NCBI RefSeq assembly: GCF_004361885.1 | Contig: NZ_SNWH01000008.1 | Span: 1 to 64,000 of the forward strand | Source of the DNA: Halomonas ventosae | GTDB taxonomy: Bacteria > Pseudomonadota > Gammaproteobacteria > Pseudomonadales > Halomonadaceae | Direction of reading: 5' to 3' | DNA: 64,000 bases | Shown here: piece after piece, positions 17,810 through 28,336 of the stretch | How positions within the stretch are numbered: the stretch's first letter is position 1 | Layout: each line of letters opens with the position of its first letter | Made by a program: the position numbers and the translations under genes | The notes under the pieces: model-generated | Told to the model about the DNA's origin: nothing | Database searches by the model: none | Seen by the model: the letters and a program-made list of their open reading frames with translations, nothing else

Positions 17810-17942
17810 CGCGGTTCTCTCATGTGGCAGGCATCTTCAGCGTAACGGCAGCGTACACCGGACAGAACCCCGAAGGCGCGAAGGCTTCATCGCCGCCGGT
17901 TTCGGGCGTAGACTGTTGCTTACCTTCTGCGGAGATCATCCC

Positions 17943-18476
17943 ATGCGTGCATGGCTGCTATTGCCGCTTGCGGCGGCGCTGGCCGGTTGCCAGGTGACAC
18001 CGACCACCCTGCCTGTGGCCCAACCTGCCCCGTCCGAGGAGTGCCGCTGGCCGGCCGGACCCGACGACAGCCTGAACCGGGTGGTTACGGCCCTGGAGGA
18101 ACAGGGCTTTCTGATACGCCATACCGATGCGTCGCTGGGGCTGGTCAGCGCCGAGCGTGCCCGTAACACCATCTATCACGACAATGGCGTCGAGCGCCTG
18201 CCGCGTCTTGGCGGCTTTGTGCTGGGCGGCAGCGGTGGCCATGTCTCCTCTGGCATGATGATCGGCTTCGGCGGCGGCGACCTGGGCGTCGACGAGGCCT
18301 CGCGCATCGAGCGGGTCTCGGTGGTGGTCGATGAAGAGCAGTTGCAGGTCACCCGCAACATCCGCCTGATCGACTGGCGCGGGGATCTTCGCGAGTCGCG
18401 CAGTGCCAGCGATGCCGATTTCTGCCGCGAGTTGCGCGCGGCCATCGAGGCCGTGCCGGCCAAGGAGGCGTCATGA
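17943..18476 (+). CDS. Uncharacterised lipoprotein
   Basis: A 177-residue predicted outer-membrane or periplasmic lipoprotein. The start at 17943 gives a short signal ending in the lipobox LAGC, with the lipidated cysteine at 17. The body contains LEEQGFLIRHTDASLG, a glycine-rich hydrophobic stretch and a mixed beta-type C-terminus. Its stop overlaps the start of the next lipoprotein, and the two share the GxxIRHxDxxLG motif. Function unknown. Confidence 0.7.
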   Translation: MRAWLLLPLAAALAGCQVTPTTLPVAQPAPSEECRWPAGPDDSLNRVVTALEEQGFLIRHTDASLGLVSAERARNTIYHDNGVERLPRLGGFVLGGSGGHVSSGMMIGFGGGDLGVDEASRIERVSVVVDEEQLQVTRNIRLIDWRGDLRESRSASDADFCRELRAAIEAVPAKEAS

Positions 18477-18823
18477 TGCGACCCACTCTCGTCATTTTGC
18501 TGGCCGCCTGGCTGGTCGGCTGTGCCACGTCGCCTTCACCCGAGCCCCGGGTGACGCAACTGGCGGCAGCGCCCGAGGTCACCCTGCGCGAGGCCATGGC
18601 GCTGCTGATGGAGCGCGGCTACGTAATCCGCCATGCTGACGGCGAACTGGGGCGCCTGGAGGCAGAGCTGGCGCGTATGCCAGGTTATGGCGTCGCGCTG
18701 CGCGTGGCTGGCCAGCAAAATGGCAGCCGGGTCAGCGTGATTGCTACCCGCGGCGGTCGACCCCTGCCCCCCAGCGTGGTGGACCCCCTGCTCACGGACC
18801 TGCAGGCGCGGCTACAGCCCTGA
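18473..18823 (+). CDS. Small uncharacterised lipoprotein related to its upstream neighbour
   Basis: A 116-residue lipoprotein with lipobox LVGC at residues 14-17. The mature part has LLMERGYVIRHADGELG, matching the motif of the preceding lipoprotein, followed by a beta-rich segment. The ATG overlaps the upstream stop (ATGATG), so translation is coupled. Its 3' end overlaps the convergent HIT gene by 12 bases. Function unknown. Confidence 0.65.
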   Translation: MMRPTLVILLAAWLVGCATSPSPEPRVTQLAAAPEVTLREAMALLMERGYVIRHADGELGRLEAELARMPGYGVALRVAGQQNGSRVSVIATRGGRPLPPSVVDPLLTDLQARLQP

Positions 18824-19243
18824 GGCGAGGTTCAGGCTCTCCACCACGGCCAGGATACGGGCCCGCATGTCGGCCAGGCGGTCTAGGTCGTAGGCTTCGG
18901 CCTGGCCATGGCCCCACACCGGCGCCGGCCAGGCAGCATCGCCACGACGCCGAACGATGACATGCACGTGCAACTGGGCCACGACATTGCCCAGGCTGGC
19001 GATGTTGAGCTTGTCACCGCCCAGGGCAGTCAGCATGGCCCTGCCGACCGCAGTGGCCTCCCGCCACAGTTGCTGCTGGGTCTCGGCGTCGAGCTCGAAC
19101 ACCTCGCTGACCTGGGGGCGCCGCGGTATCAGTACCAGCCAGGGAAAGCGCGCATCGTCCATCAGCCTCAGCTGGCACAGCGGCAGTTCGGTGACCGGGT
19201 AGCTGTCCTCCACCAAGCGAGCATCGGGTTCGAATTTCGACAT
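18812..19243 (-). CDS. HIT domain protein
   Basis: A 143-residue histidine-triad nucleotide hydrolase or transferase. The triad region reads QLHVHVI near residues 98-104, matching HxHxH-type cores with the last position changed. PWLVLIPRR near residue 34 is the usual upstream motif. The start at 19243 has GAGGAG before it; the frame is open further upstream without support. The substrate is unknown; family members cleave adenylated or similar nucleotides. Confidence 0.8.
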   Translation of the reverse strand: MSKFEPDARLVEDSYPVTELPLCQLRLMDDARFPWLVLIPRRPQVSEVFELDAETQQQLWREATAVGRAMLTALGGDKLNIASLGNVVAQLHVHVIVRRRGDAAWPAPVWGHGQAEAYDLDRLADMRARILAVVESLNLASGL

Positions 19244-19368
19244 CACGGCTCTCCTCTTGCCTAGGCTCTCTGTGTATCCGCCATCATGGCATACCCCACG
19301 CCCTCGGGGCAGATTCCCCCGGCAGCGCTGCCCCGGTATGCTGGGCTGCCTATCTTCTACCCGCCACA

Positions 19369-20127
19369 ATGGATGTTGTCATGACGCTGCTTGAGGCACT
19401 TGCCCTGTTGGTGATCGGGGCCCTGGCCGGCTTCATCAATGTGCTCTCTGCCGGGGGCTCGATGCTGACCCTGCCACTGCTGATGTTTCTAGGCTTGCCG
19501 CCCCAGGCGGCCAATGGCACCAACCGGGTCTCGATCGCGCTGCAGAGCGTCTCCGCGGTGACCAGCTTCTTGCATGCCGGCGCCCGCTATGTGGGGCTTT
19601 CGCTGCGCCTCTCGGTGCCGGCGGTGGCCGGCTCGTTGCTCGGTGCCTGGCTGGCCCTGCAGACCGGTGATGCGCTCTTCAAGGCAATCCTGATCACGGT
19701 CATGGCCTGCTCAGCGGTGCTGATGCTGCTCCCCCAGCCACGGCTAGAGACCCGCACCCTGACCCCGGCACACCTCACGCCGACGGTCTACCTGGCGATG
19801 TTCGCGATCGGTCTCTATGGCGGCTTCATCCAGGTCGGGGTGGGCATCCTGTTCATCGTGGTGCTCTACCGCATGCTGAAGATCGACCTGGCCCAGGTGA
19901 ACGTCTTCAAGGTGCTGATCGTGCTGGTCTATACGCTGCCGGCACTGGCCATCTTCCTGATCGACGACCAGGTGCGCTGGGGCTACGGCCTGGTGCTGGC
20001 CGCCGGCAGCATGCTGGGCGCCTGGCTGGCGGTGAAGGTCAACATGAGCCCGCGCGGGGCGTTCGTGGTCAAGTGGCTGACCATCGCGGTGATCCTGGCG
20101 ATCATCCTGCGGCTGCTGCTGGGATGA
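19369..20127 (+). CDS. TauE/SafE family sulfite/anion exporter
   Basis: A 252-residue membrane protein with about eight hydrophobic segments and the family pattern GALAGFINVLSAGGSMLTLPLL near the N-terminus repeated in weaker form after the middle (GLYGGFIQVGVGILFI). Members export sulfite, sulfoacetate or related anions. ATG 19381 is an alternative start. It is not in an operon with the sulfur island. Confidence 0.82.
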   Translation: MDVVMTLLEALALLVIGALAGFINVLSAGGSMLTLPLLMFLGLPPQAANGTNRVSIALQSVSAVTSFLHAGARYVGLSLRLSVPAVAGSLLGAWLALQTGDALFKAILITVMACSAVLMLLPQPRLETRTLTPAHLTPTVYLAMFAIGLYGGFIQVGVGILFIVVLYRMLKIDLAQVNVFKVLIVLVYTLPALAIFLIDDQVRWGYGLVLAAGSMLGAWLAVKVNMSPRGAFVVKWLTIAVILAIILRLLLG

Positions 20128-20209
20128 GCAGGGTGGGCATCGCCGACGAACGTGCTAGATTGAAGGAGTCATTCCTGTATACCAACGTAACCATCACGAG
20201 GACGCGCCA

Positions 20210-20341
20210 ATGAAACGGACGATTGCACTGATCCTGGTCTCCCTGTTCACCCTTTTCTTGCTCAGCGGCTGCAATACCCTCCGCGGTGCCGGGCAGGATA
20301 TCGAAGAAGGTGGCGAAGCCGTTCAGGATGCCGCCAGCTAA
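20210..20341 (+). CDS. Entericidin-like small lipoprotein
   Basis: A 43-residue lipoprotein: MKRTIALILV, a hydrophobic core, lipobox LSGC with cysteine 21, then a short acidic tail with GAGQDIEEGGEAV, which is the entericidin A/B family signature. In Enterobacteria such proteins modulate membrane integrity in stationary phase. It is monocistronic behind an ACGAGGA ribosome site, and converges with the thioesterase gene. Confidence 0.8.
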   Translation: MKRTIALILVSLFTLFLLSGCNTLRGAGQDIEEGGEAVQDAAS

Positions 20342-20363
20342 GCTTCGAGGAACACCGTGCCGT

Positions 20364-20867
20364 TCAAGGATCGCCGTGCTGGGCCTGGGTACGGCGTTCC
20401 TCCTCTTCGGCCTGCTTGCGCAGTTTCTTGCGCAGCGCCGCCTTCTCGAAACGTAGCTTCTGGAGGCGCGTCTCTAGCTTCAAGGGCGGCACCCGCGCCG
20501 GCTTGCCGGTGTCGTCCACCGCCACCATGGTCAAGTAGCAACTGTTGGTATGGCGGATCACCTTCCGGCGGATATCCTCGGCGACTACCTTGATGCCGAT
20601 CTCCATGGATGAACTGCCCACATGATTGACGCTGGCCAGAAAGGTGACCAGCTCGCCGACATGGATCGGCTGCTTGAACAGTACCTGGTCCACGGACAGC
20701 GTCACCACGTAATGGCCGGCATAGCGGCTGGCACAGGCGTAGGCCACCTCATCGAGTTTCTTGAGGATGGCGCCACCATGCACCTTGCCACTGAAGTTGG
20801 CCATGTCCGGGGTCATCAGTACCGTCATCGACAGCTCGTGCTGGCCGCTCAGCGGCTGGTCATCCAT
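20364..20867 (-). CDS. Acyl-CoA thioesterase, hotdog fold
   Basis: A 167-residue hotdog-domain hydrolase. The core motif NFSGKVHGGAILKKLDEVAY at residues about 21-40 carries the conserved glycine and aspartate of the YciA/BFIT-like branch, and a basic coiled tail follows. It probably releases free acids from acyl-CoA in the cytoplasm. Two ATGs lie close together; the downstream one (20867) is chosen because AGGAG stands seven bases before it but only one base before the other. Confidence 0.82.
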   Translation of the reverse strand: MDDQPLSGQHELSMTVLMTPDMANFSGKVHGGAILKKLDEVAYACASRYAGHYVVTLSVDQVLFKQPIHVGELVTFLASVNHVGSSSMEIGIKVVAEDIRRKVIRHTNSCYLTMVAVDDTGKPARVPPLKLETRLQKLRFEKAALRKKLRKQAEEEERRTQAQHGDP

Positions 20868-20898
20868 GGTCATGCTCCTTTGAGGTTTCCCATAGCAT

Positions 20899-20931
20899 AA
20901 CGCCTTGCCCCCACCAGGGGGGCAAGGCGTT
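20899..20931 (-). terminator. Strong GC hairpin between atoE-like and thioesterase genes
   Basis: AACGCCTTGCCCCC (20899-20912) pairs with GGGGGCAAGGCGTT (20918-20931). The stem is 14 bp with a short loop, 24 bases after the atoE-like stop. It lacks a good T tract, so it may be an imperfect terminator or an mRNA end stabiliser. Confidence 0.5.
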
Positions 20932-20954
20932 AGATGTCGTGGTGGTGACCGGAA

Positions 20955-22265
20955 TCAGAACCAGGTCAAGCCCACGGCGATGATGATACCGGTAATGAAC
21001 AGCTGGATCAGGCAGAAGCCCATGATGTCCTTGGCCTTGAGGCCGGCGATGCCGAGCACCGGCAGGGCCCAGAAGGGTTGCAGCAGGTTGGTCCAGGCGT
21101 CTCCCCAGGCCACGGCCATGGCGATCCGAGGCATGTCCACGCCCAGCGCCTGGGCGGCGGGTATCATCACCGGCGCCTGCACGGCCCACTGGCCACCACC
21201 GGAGGGCACGAAGATATTGACGATGCCGGCACTGATGAAGGACCAGAAGGGCAGGGAGGCCTCGGTGGCAAAGGAGACGAGTGCCTGCGACATGCTCTCG
21301 GCCAGCCCCGACTGCACCATGATCGCCATGATCCCGGCATAGAAGGGGAACTGGATGACGATGCCGGCGCCGCCCTTGATCGCCTCATGGAGGCTTTCCA
21401 GCAGGCTGCGGGGTGTGCGGTGCAGCACGATGGCCAGGAACAGGAACAGGAAATTGACCACGTTCAGGTTGAGGCCGCCGCCACGAAAGACGAAATGGTC
21501 GACCAGGAAGAGCAGCCCGGGAATGCCCACCAGCCAGGCCAGGGTGGTGCTGTTCTCCAGTCGCTCGGCGGGACGAGTGATGCGAACGCGTGTCTCTTCG
21601 TCCTCACCCAGCAGCTTGGGATCGATATAGACGCTCTCGTTCTCATCAGGGAGCATCAAACGGTTGACCAGCGGTACCGCCACGAACAGGCACAGCACGA
21701 TGGCGATGTTGAACAGCGAGAAGATCGTCTCGCCGGTGCCGATCACGCCGATCTGCTCGGCGGCGAAGTGCCCCTCGGTAGCGATCACCAGCGGCACGGA
21801 GCCGGCCAGGCCGCCGTGCCAGACGACGAAGCCGGAGTAGGCGCTGGCCACCAGCAGGCGATAGTCGACGCGCACCAGGCGGGCCAGCTCCTTGGCGAAC
21901 AGCGCGCCAACCACCAGGCCGAAGCCCCAGTTGATCCAGCTGGCGACCAGCGAGACCAGGGTCACCAGCAGGATGGCGGCGCCGGCGTTGTTGGCCATGC
22001 CGGCCAGCTTCTGCAGCAGGCGCTTGATGGGCGGCGAGCTGGCCAGCATGAAGCCGGTGACCAGCACCAGCAGCATCTGCATCGAGAAGGTCAGCAGGTT
22101 CCAGAAGCCATCACCCCAGAAGCGCATCACCGCCAGAGGACTCTGGCGCTCCACGGCGATGGCGGCGGCGGCGGCGATGATCGTCAGCAGCAGGACGAAG
22201 ATGTAAGGGTCAGGCAGGTACTTATCGACCAGCTTAACGGCTGGCCGCGATAGGGCCTTGAGCAT
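20955..22265 (-). CDS. AtoE-type short-chain fatty acid transporter
   Basis: A 436-residue membrane carrier of the AtoE/DcuC-related short-chain fatty acid family. It begins MLKALSRPAVKLVDKYLPDP, then many hydrophobic segments, and contains FVPSGGGQWAVQAPVM near the C-terminus, typical of AtoE. Family members take up acetoacetate, butyrate or similar acids. The start at 22265 has AAGGAAAA before it; an upstream ATG at 22298 would add eleven hydrophilic residues. It stands alone, without ato enzymes. Confidence 0.85.
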   Translation of the reverse strand: MLKALSRPAVKLVDKYLPDPYIFVLLLTIIAAAAAIAVERQSPLAVMRFWGDGFWNLLTFSMQMLLVLVTGFMLASSPPIKRLLQKLAGMANNAGAAILLVTLVSLVASWINWGFGLVVGALFAKELARLVRVDYRLLVASAYSGFVVWHGGLAGSVPLVIATEGHFAAEQIGVIGTGETIFSLFNIAIVLCLFVAVPLVNRLMLPDENESVYIDPKLLGEDEETRVRITRPAERLENSTTLAWLVGIPGLLFLVDHFVFRGGGLNLNVVNFLFLFLAIVLHRTPRSLLESLHEAIKGGAGIVIQFPFYAGIMAIMVQSGLAESMSQALVSFATEASLPFWSFISAGIVNIFVPSGGGQWAVQAPVMIPAAQALGVDMPRIAMAVAWGDAWTNLLQPFWALPVLGIAGLKAKDIMGFCLIQLFITGIIIAVGLTWF

Positions 22266-22312
22266 GGGGTTTTCCTTCTTCTGTTGTTGAATCTTCATGT
22301 GCCTGACAGAAA

Positions 22313-22340
22313 GTAGCGCAACCTCAGAGGGTTGCGCTAC
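22313..22340 (-). terminator. Hairpin upstream of the AtoE-type gene
   Basis: GTAGCGCAACC (22313-22323) and GGTTGCGCTAC (22330-22340) form a perfect 11-bp stem. Read on the minus strand it is followed by TTTCTGT, so it could terminate read-through from the ferredoxin gene. It also lies just 48 bases before the carrier start and could be an attenuator. Confidence 0.55.
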
Positions 22341-22422
22341 CCAGCACGGGAGACTTCGTCAACGCACAGACCGCTATAGCCACTCCCTCGACCGGCTGTT
22401 TAGGCACGGTATCAGACGACAA

Positions 22423-22447
22423 GCGCCCCGCTCGATGAGCGGGGCGC
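22423..22447 (-). terminator. Terminator of the ferredoxin gene
   Basis: GCGCCCCGCT (22423-22432) pairs with AGCGGGGCGC (22438-22447) over a five-base loop, 27 bases after the ferredoxin stop. The downstream T run on the minus strand is interrupted (TTGTCGTCT). Confidence 0.6.
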
Positions 22448-22473
22448 CATTGGCCGTGCTAGCGTCGAACGGC

Positions 22474-22731
<258 letters not shown>

Positions 22732-22790
22732 TCACGGATGTCGCTGGCCGGCAAGCGGTCCCGGGATGGGGACAATCCCGAGCTTCATGG

Positions 22791-25186
<2,396 letters not shown>

Positions 25187-25368
25187 GCCGGGTTCCTCGT
25201 TGTGCGATGTCTATCGATGCGATGTATTTCGGGGCTAAATGGTTCGCTTTCTGGTCATGGATCATAGCATCCGGCTCGTGGCGGCGTCATGCCGGCGCTC
25301 CTGCGCGGCGGAGCCATGGCTGATAGAATGCGCCTACTTTCTTTGCTATCGCCGCTGAGCCCGCTGCC

Positions 25369-26085
25369 ATGACTGCCTGTTCGCGATCCATCGTCAGCCG
25401 CCAGACCCTCCCCCACCAGGACCTGGCCCGCCGCGTCACCCGGGCTCTGGCGCATCCGCTGCGCAAGCCGCTCGCCGCGCACACCCGCGAGGCCTTTGCC
25501 CGAGCCCAGCAGTGGCGCCATCGGCGCGGCGCCGCGCCGCTGATCCTCGATGCGGGATGCGGCGTGGGGCTCTCGACGCGCCGGCTGGCCGCGCAACACC
25601 CGGCCGCCGCGGTGATCGGCGTGGATCGCAGCGCCGATCGCCTCTCCCGCGACCATGGCCGGCTGCCGGACAATGCCCTGCTGGTACGGGCCGAGCTGGT
25701 GGATTTCTGGCGCCTGGCACTGGCCGAGGGCTGGCGGCCGGCGCAGCATTACCTGCTTTATCCCAACCCCTATCCCAAGGCTGCCCACCTCAAGATGCGC
25801 TGGCAGGGCCACCCGGTGCTGCCGGTGATCCTGGCGCTGGGCGGACGCCTGGAGCTGCGCTCCAACTGGCGGCTCTACGTGGAGGAGTTCGCCCTGGCGG
25901 TGACCCAGGCCACCGGGGTGGCGGCCGAGGCGCAACCCTTCGCACCGGGCGAGGCCTGCCTGACCCCCTTCGAGCACAAGTACCATGCCAGCGGGCAGGC
26001 GCTGTGGCGGCTGGTGGTCGAGCTGCCCCACGCTCCCGGGCTGGTGCCCGGCGGCGCGCTGCCCAGCGTGGAGGAGCGCGACTGA
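25369..26085 (+). CDS. TrmB-like SAM-dependent methyltransferase
   Basis: A 238-residue Rossmann methyltransferase. The SAM site LILDAGCGVGLSTRRL is near residues 57-72, and HYLLYPNPYPKAAHLKMRW near 127-145 corresponds to the PDPWPKKRHHKRR loop of TrmB, which modifies G46 of tRNA. The sequence of that loop is quite divergent, so it may be a TrmB paralogue with another substrate. Its stop overlaps the following SMR start (TGATG). Confidence 0.7.
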   Translation: MTACSRSIVSRQTLPHQDLARRVTRALAHPLRKPLAAHTREAFARAQQWRHRRGAAPLILDAGCGVGLSTRRLAAQHPAAAVIGVDRSADRLSRDHGRLPDNALLVRAELVDFWRLALAEGWRPAQHYLLYPNPYPKAAHLKMRWQGHPVLPVILALGGRLELRSNWRLYVEEFALAVTQATGVAAEAQPFAPGEACLTPFEHKYHASGQALWRLVVELPHAPGLVPGGALPSVEERD

Positions 26086-26414
26086 TGGCCTTCCTGTTCC
26101 TGGCCCTGGCGATCGTCGCCGAGGTCATCGCCACCAGTGCGCTCAAGGCCTCGGCGGGCTTCACTCGGCTGTGGCCCAGCGTGGCGGTGGTCATCGGCTA
26201 CGGGCTGGCCTTCTACCTGCTCGCCCTGGTGCTGCGCAGCATGCCGGTGGGCATCGCCTACGCCTTCTGGGCGGGACTGGGCATCGTGCTGGTGACCCTG
26301 GTGGGCATCGTGGTCTATGGCGAGAAGCCGGACCTGCCGGCACTGCTGGGCCTGGCCATGATCGTTGGCGGCGTGGTGGTGATCCAGGTGTTCTCTTCCG
26401 TCTCGTCCCATTAA
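26085..26414 (+). CDS. Small multidrug resistance (EmrE-type) transporter
   Basis: A 109-residue four-helix membrane protein of the SMR family. The essential glutamate lies in AEVIATSALK (residues 12-21), and GIAYAFWAGLGIV around residue 58 includes the conserved tryptophan. Members exchange protons for quaternary ammonium compounds or guanidinium; some Halomonas relatives may also move osmolytes such as betaine. The start overlaps the stop of the TrmB-like gene. Confidence 0.9.
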   Translation: MAFLFLALAIVAEVIATSALKASAGFTRLWPSVAVVIGYGLAFYLLALVLRSMPVGIAYAFWAGLGIVLVTLVGIVVYGEKPDLPALLGLAMIVGGVVVIQVFSSVSSH

Positions 26415-26445
26415 GCTGAGCACTTCCCATCTCGCTGGAGGTTTT

Positions 26446-27879
26446 GTGCCACGCCGCCCGCTGCTCTGCATGCTGCTGACGCTGCTGCCGCTGTTTGCCC
26501 AGGCGAACGGCTTCACCCACCTGGCCAAGCTGGCCGACAAGGGCTTCCTGCTCGGTGCCGAGGCCCGCTTGCTGGACAGCGGCGAGACCCTTGGCGCCAT
26601 CGCGCCCGAGCGCCAGCTGTCACCGGCCTCGGTATCCAAGCTCTACCTGGCGGCGGCGGCGCTGGATCGCTGGGGGCCGCAGCACCGCTTCACCACCCGG
26701 CTGGTGAGCCTGGCCGAGCCCGATGCGCACGGCGTGCTGAACGCCGACCTGGTGTTCGACGGCGGCGGCGACCCGATGCTGACCAGCGAGGATCTGTGGC
26801 GGCTCACCCAGCGCCTGCACCAGGCCGGCGTGCGCCGGGTCGCGGGGCGCCTGGTGGTCAGCCAGTGGCGCTATGGCCCGGTGGAGTGCATCACCACCGA
26901 CCGCTGCCAGGCCCACTCCCGCGCGGCCAATGCCTACAGCGCGCTGCTCTCCTCGGCGGGGGTCAACTATGGCAGCTGGTGTGTCAGCGTGGCGCCCGCC
27001 GCCGTGGCCGGCGCGCCTGCCCGCATCACCAGCTGCGACAGCCAGGCGCCGATCGTGGGAGTCGACAACCGCGTCGAGACCCAGCCCGACGACAGCGGTA
27101 CCCGGATCACGGCCGAGCGCGTGCTGCGCGACAGCGGCGACGTGATGGTGGTGAGCGGGCAGATCTCCACCAATGCCCAGCCCCGCACCCTCTACCGGGC
27201 CAGTTCCGACCCGGCGCGCCAGGCGGCGTCCACCCTGCTGGCGATGCTGGAACAGGCGGGTATCGAGGTGCGCGACGGCAGCGCCGTGGCGGCCACCGAG
27301 CCACCGGCCGGCGCCCGCTCCCTGGCCGAGGTGGACAGCGAGCCGCTGCAGGAGCTGCTGCTGCGCACCCTCAACTACTCGAACAACTTCATGGCCGACC
27401 AGCTGGCGCTCAACCTGGTGGCGTCGCCGCGAGCCAGCCTGGTGCAGGCTGGCGGGGTGCTGGAGGCCTTCGTGGCCGGCCTGCCCGGCCATGGCCCCGT
27501 GACCCTGCGCAGCGGCAGTGGCCTGACCCCGGAGAATCGCACCTCGGCGGCGGGCATCACCGTGCTGCTGGAGAGCATGTACCACCGGCCGGCGCTCTTT
27601 CCCAGCTTCGTCGCCGCGCTGCAATCGCCGGCCAACGGCGTGATGCGCTTCCTGCGCCGCGGCTCGATGACCTTCCAGCGGCAGGTCATGATCAAGACCG
27701 GCACCCTCAACCAGCCGGTGGCGGTACGCGCCGCGGGCGGCTACTTCCGCACCCGCAGCGGGCAGTGGGGCGTGTTCGCCGCGCTCGTCAACGGCACCTC
27801 GACGACCCCCTGGCTCAACTGGCAGCAGGTGCTCGATCCGCTTTCCGCCGACCTCGAGGCGATGATCGATGCCCACTGA
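26446..27879 (+). CDS. dacB: D-alanyl-D-alanine carboxypeptidase/endopeptidase PBP4 (DacB)
   Basis: A 477-residue class C penicillin-binding protein. A signal peptide of about 20 residues ends FAQA. The SxxK motif is S62-V-S-K65, the SxN motif is in YSNNFMADQ, and the KTG triad in MIKTGTLNQ. The enzyme trims pentapeptides and cleaves cross-links in periplasmic peptidoglycan. The start is GTG with GGAGG upstream. It is followed by dgkA after 18 bases. Confidence 0.9.
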   Translation: MPRRPLLCMLLTLLPLFAQANGFTHLAKLADKGFLLGAEARLLDSGETLGAIAPERQLSPASVSKLYLAAAALDRWGPQHRFTTRLVSLAEPDAHGVLNADLVFDGGGDPMLTSEDLWRLTQRLHQAGVRRVAGRLVVSQWRYGPVECITTDRCQAHSRAANAYSALLSSAGVNYGSWCVSVAPAAVAGAPARITSCDSQAPIVGVDNRVETQPDDSGTRITAERVLRDSGDVMVVSGQISTNAQPRTLYRASSDPARQAASTLLAMLEQAGIEVRDGSAVAATEPPAGARSLAEVDSEPLQELLLRTLNYSNNFMADQLALNLVASPRASLVQAGGVLEAFVAGLPGHGPVTLRSGSGLTPENRTSAAGITVLLESMYHRPALFPSFVAALQSPANGVMRFLRRGSMTFQRQVMIKTGTLNQPVAVRAAGGYFRTRSGQWGVFAALVNGTSTTPWLNWQQVLDPLSADLEAMIDAH

Positions 27880-27897
27880 TAGCGCGGAGCGTTCGGC

Positions 27898-28269
27898 ATG
27901 AAGTCAAGTCACACCGGCTGGCAGCACCTGTTGCACTCCACTCGCTACTCCCTCAAGGGGCTCGGCGCGGCCTTTCGCCACGAGGCGGCCTTCCGCCATG
28001 AGCTCGCGGCTTGCGCGGTGTTGCTGCCGTTCACCGGGTGGCTCGGCCAGGGGCCCGTGGAGTGGATTCTGCTGGTCGGCAGCTGCCTGCTGGTGCTGAT
28101 CGTGGAGCTGCTCAACAGCGCCATCGAGAGCGTCGTCGACCGCATCGGCAGCGAGCATCACGAGCTCTCGGGCCGCGCCAAGGACATCGGCTCGGCGGCG
28201 GTGATGCTCTCGCTGTGCGTCGCCGGCCTGACCTGGGGGCTGCTGGCCTGGCAGAAATTCCTCGCCTAG
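27898..28269 (+). CDS. dgkA: Diacylglycerol kinase DgkA
   Basis: A 123-residue inner-membrane kinase with three hydrophobic helices that recycles diacylglycerol to phosphatidate. The signature ELLNSAIESVVDRIGSEHH with the catalytic glutamate is at about residues 69-87, followed by AKDIGSAAVML. A GGAGCG ribosome site precedes it. Confidence 0.95.
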   Translation: MKSSHTGWQHLLHSTRYSLKGLGAAFRHEAAFRHELAACAVLLPFTGWLGQGPVEWILLVGSCLLVLIVELLNSAIESVVDRIGSEHHELSGRAKDIGSAAVMLSLCVAGLTWGLLAWQKFLA

Positions 28270-28336
28270 CCCGGGTTATGGGGCGCGGTCGGCTTCGCTA
28301 TGCTGGAAGCATCCGCAAACCTGATACGAGACGCCC

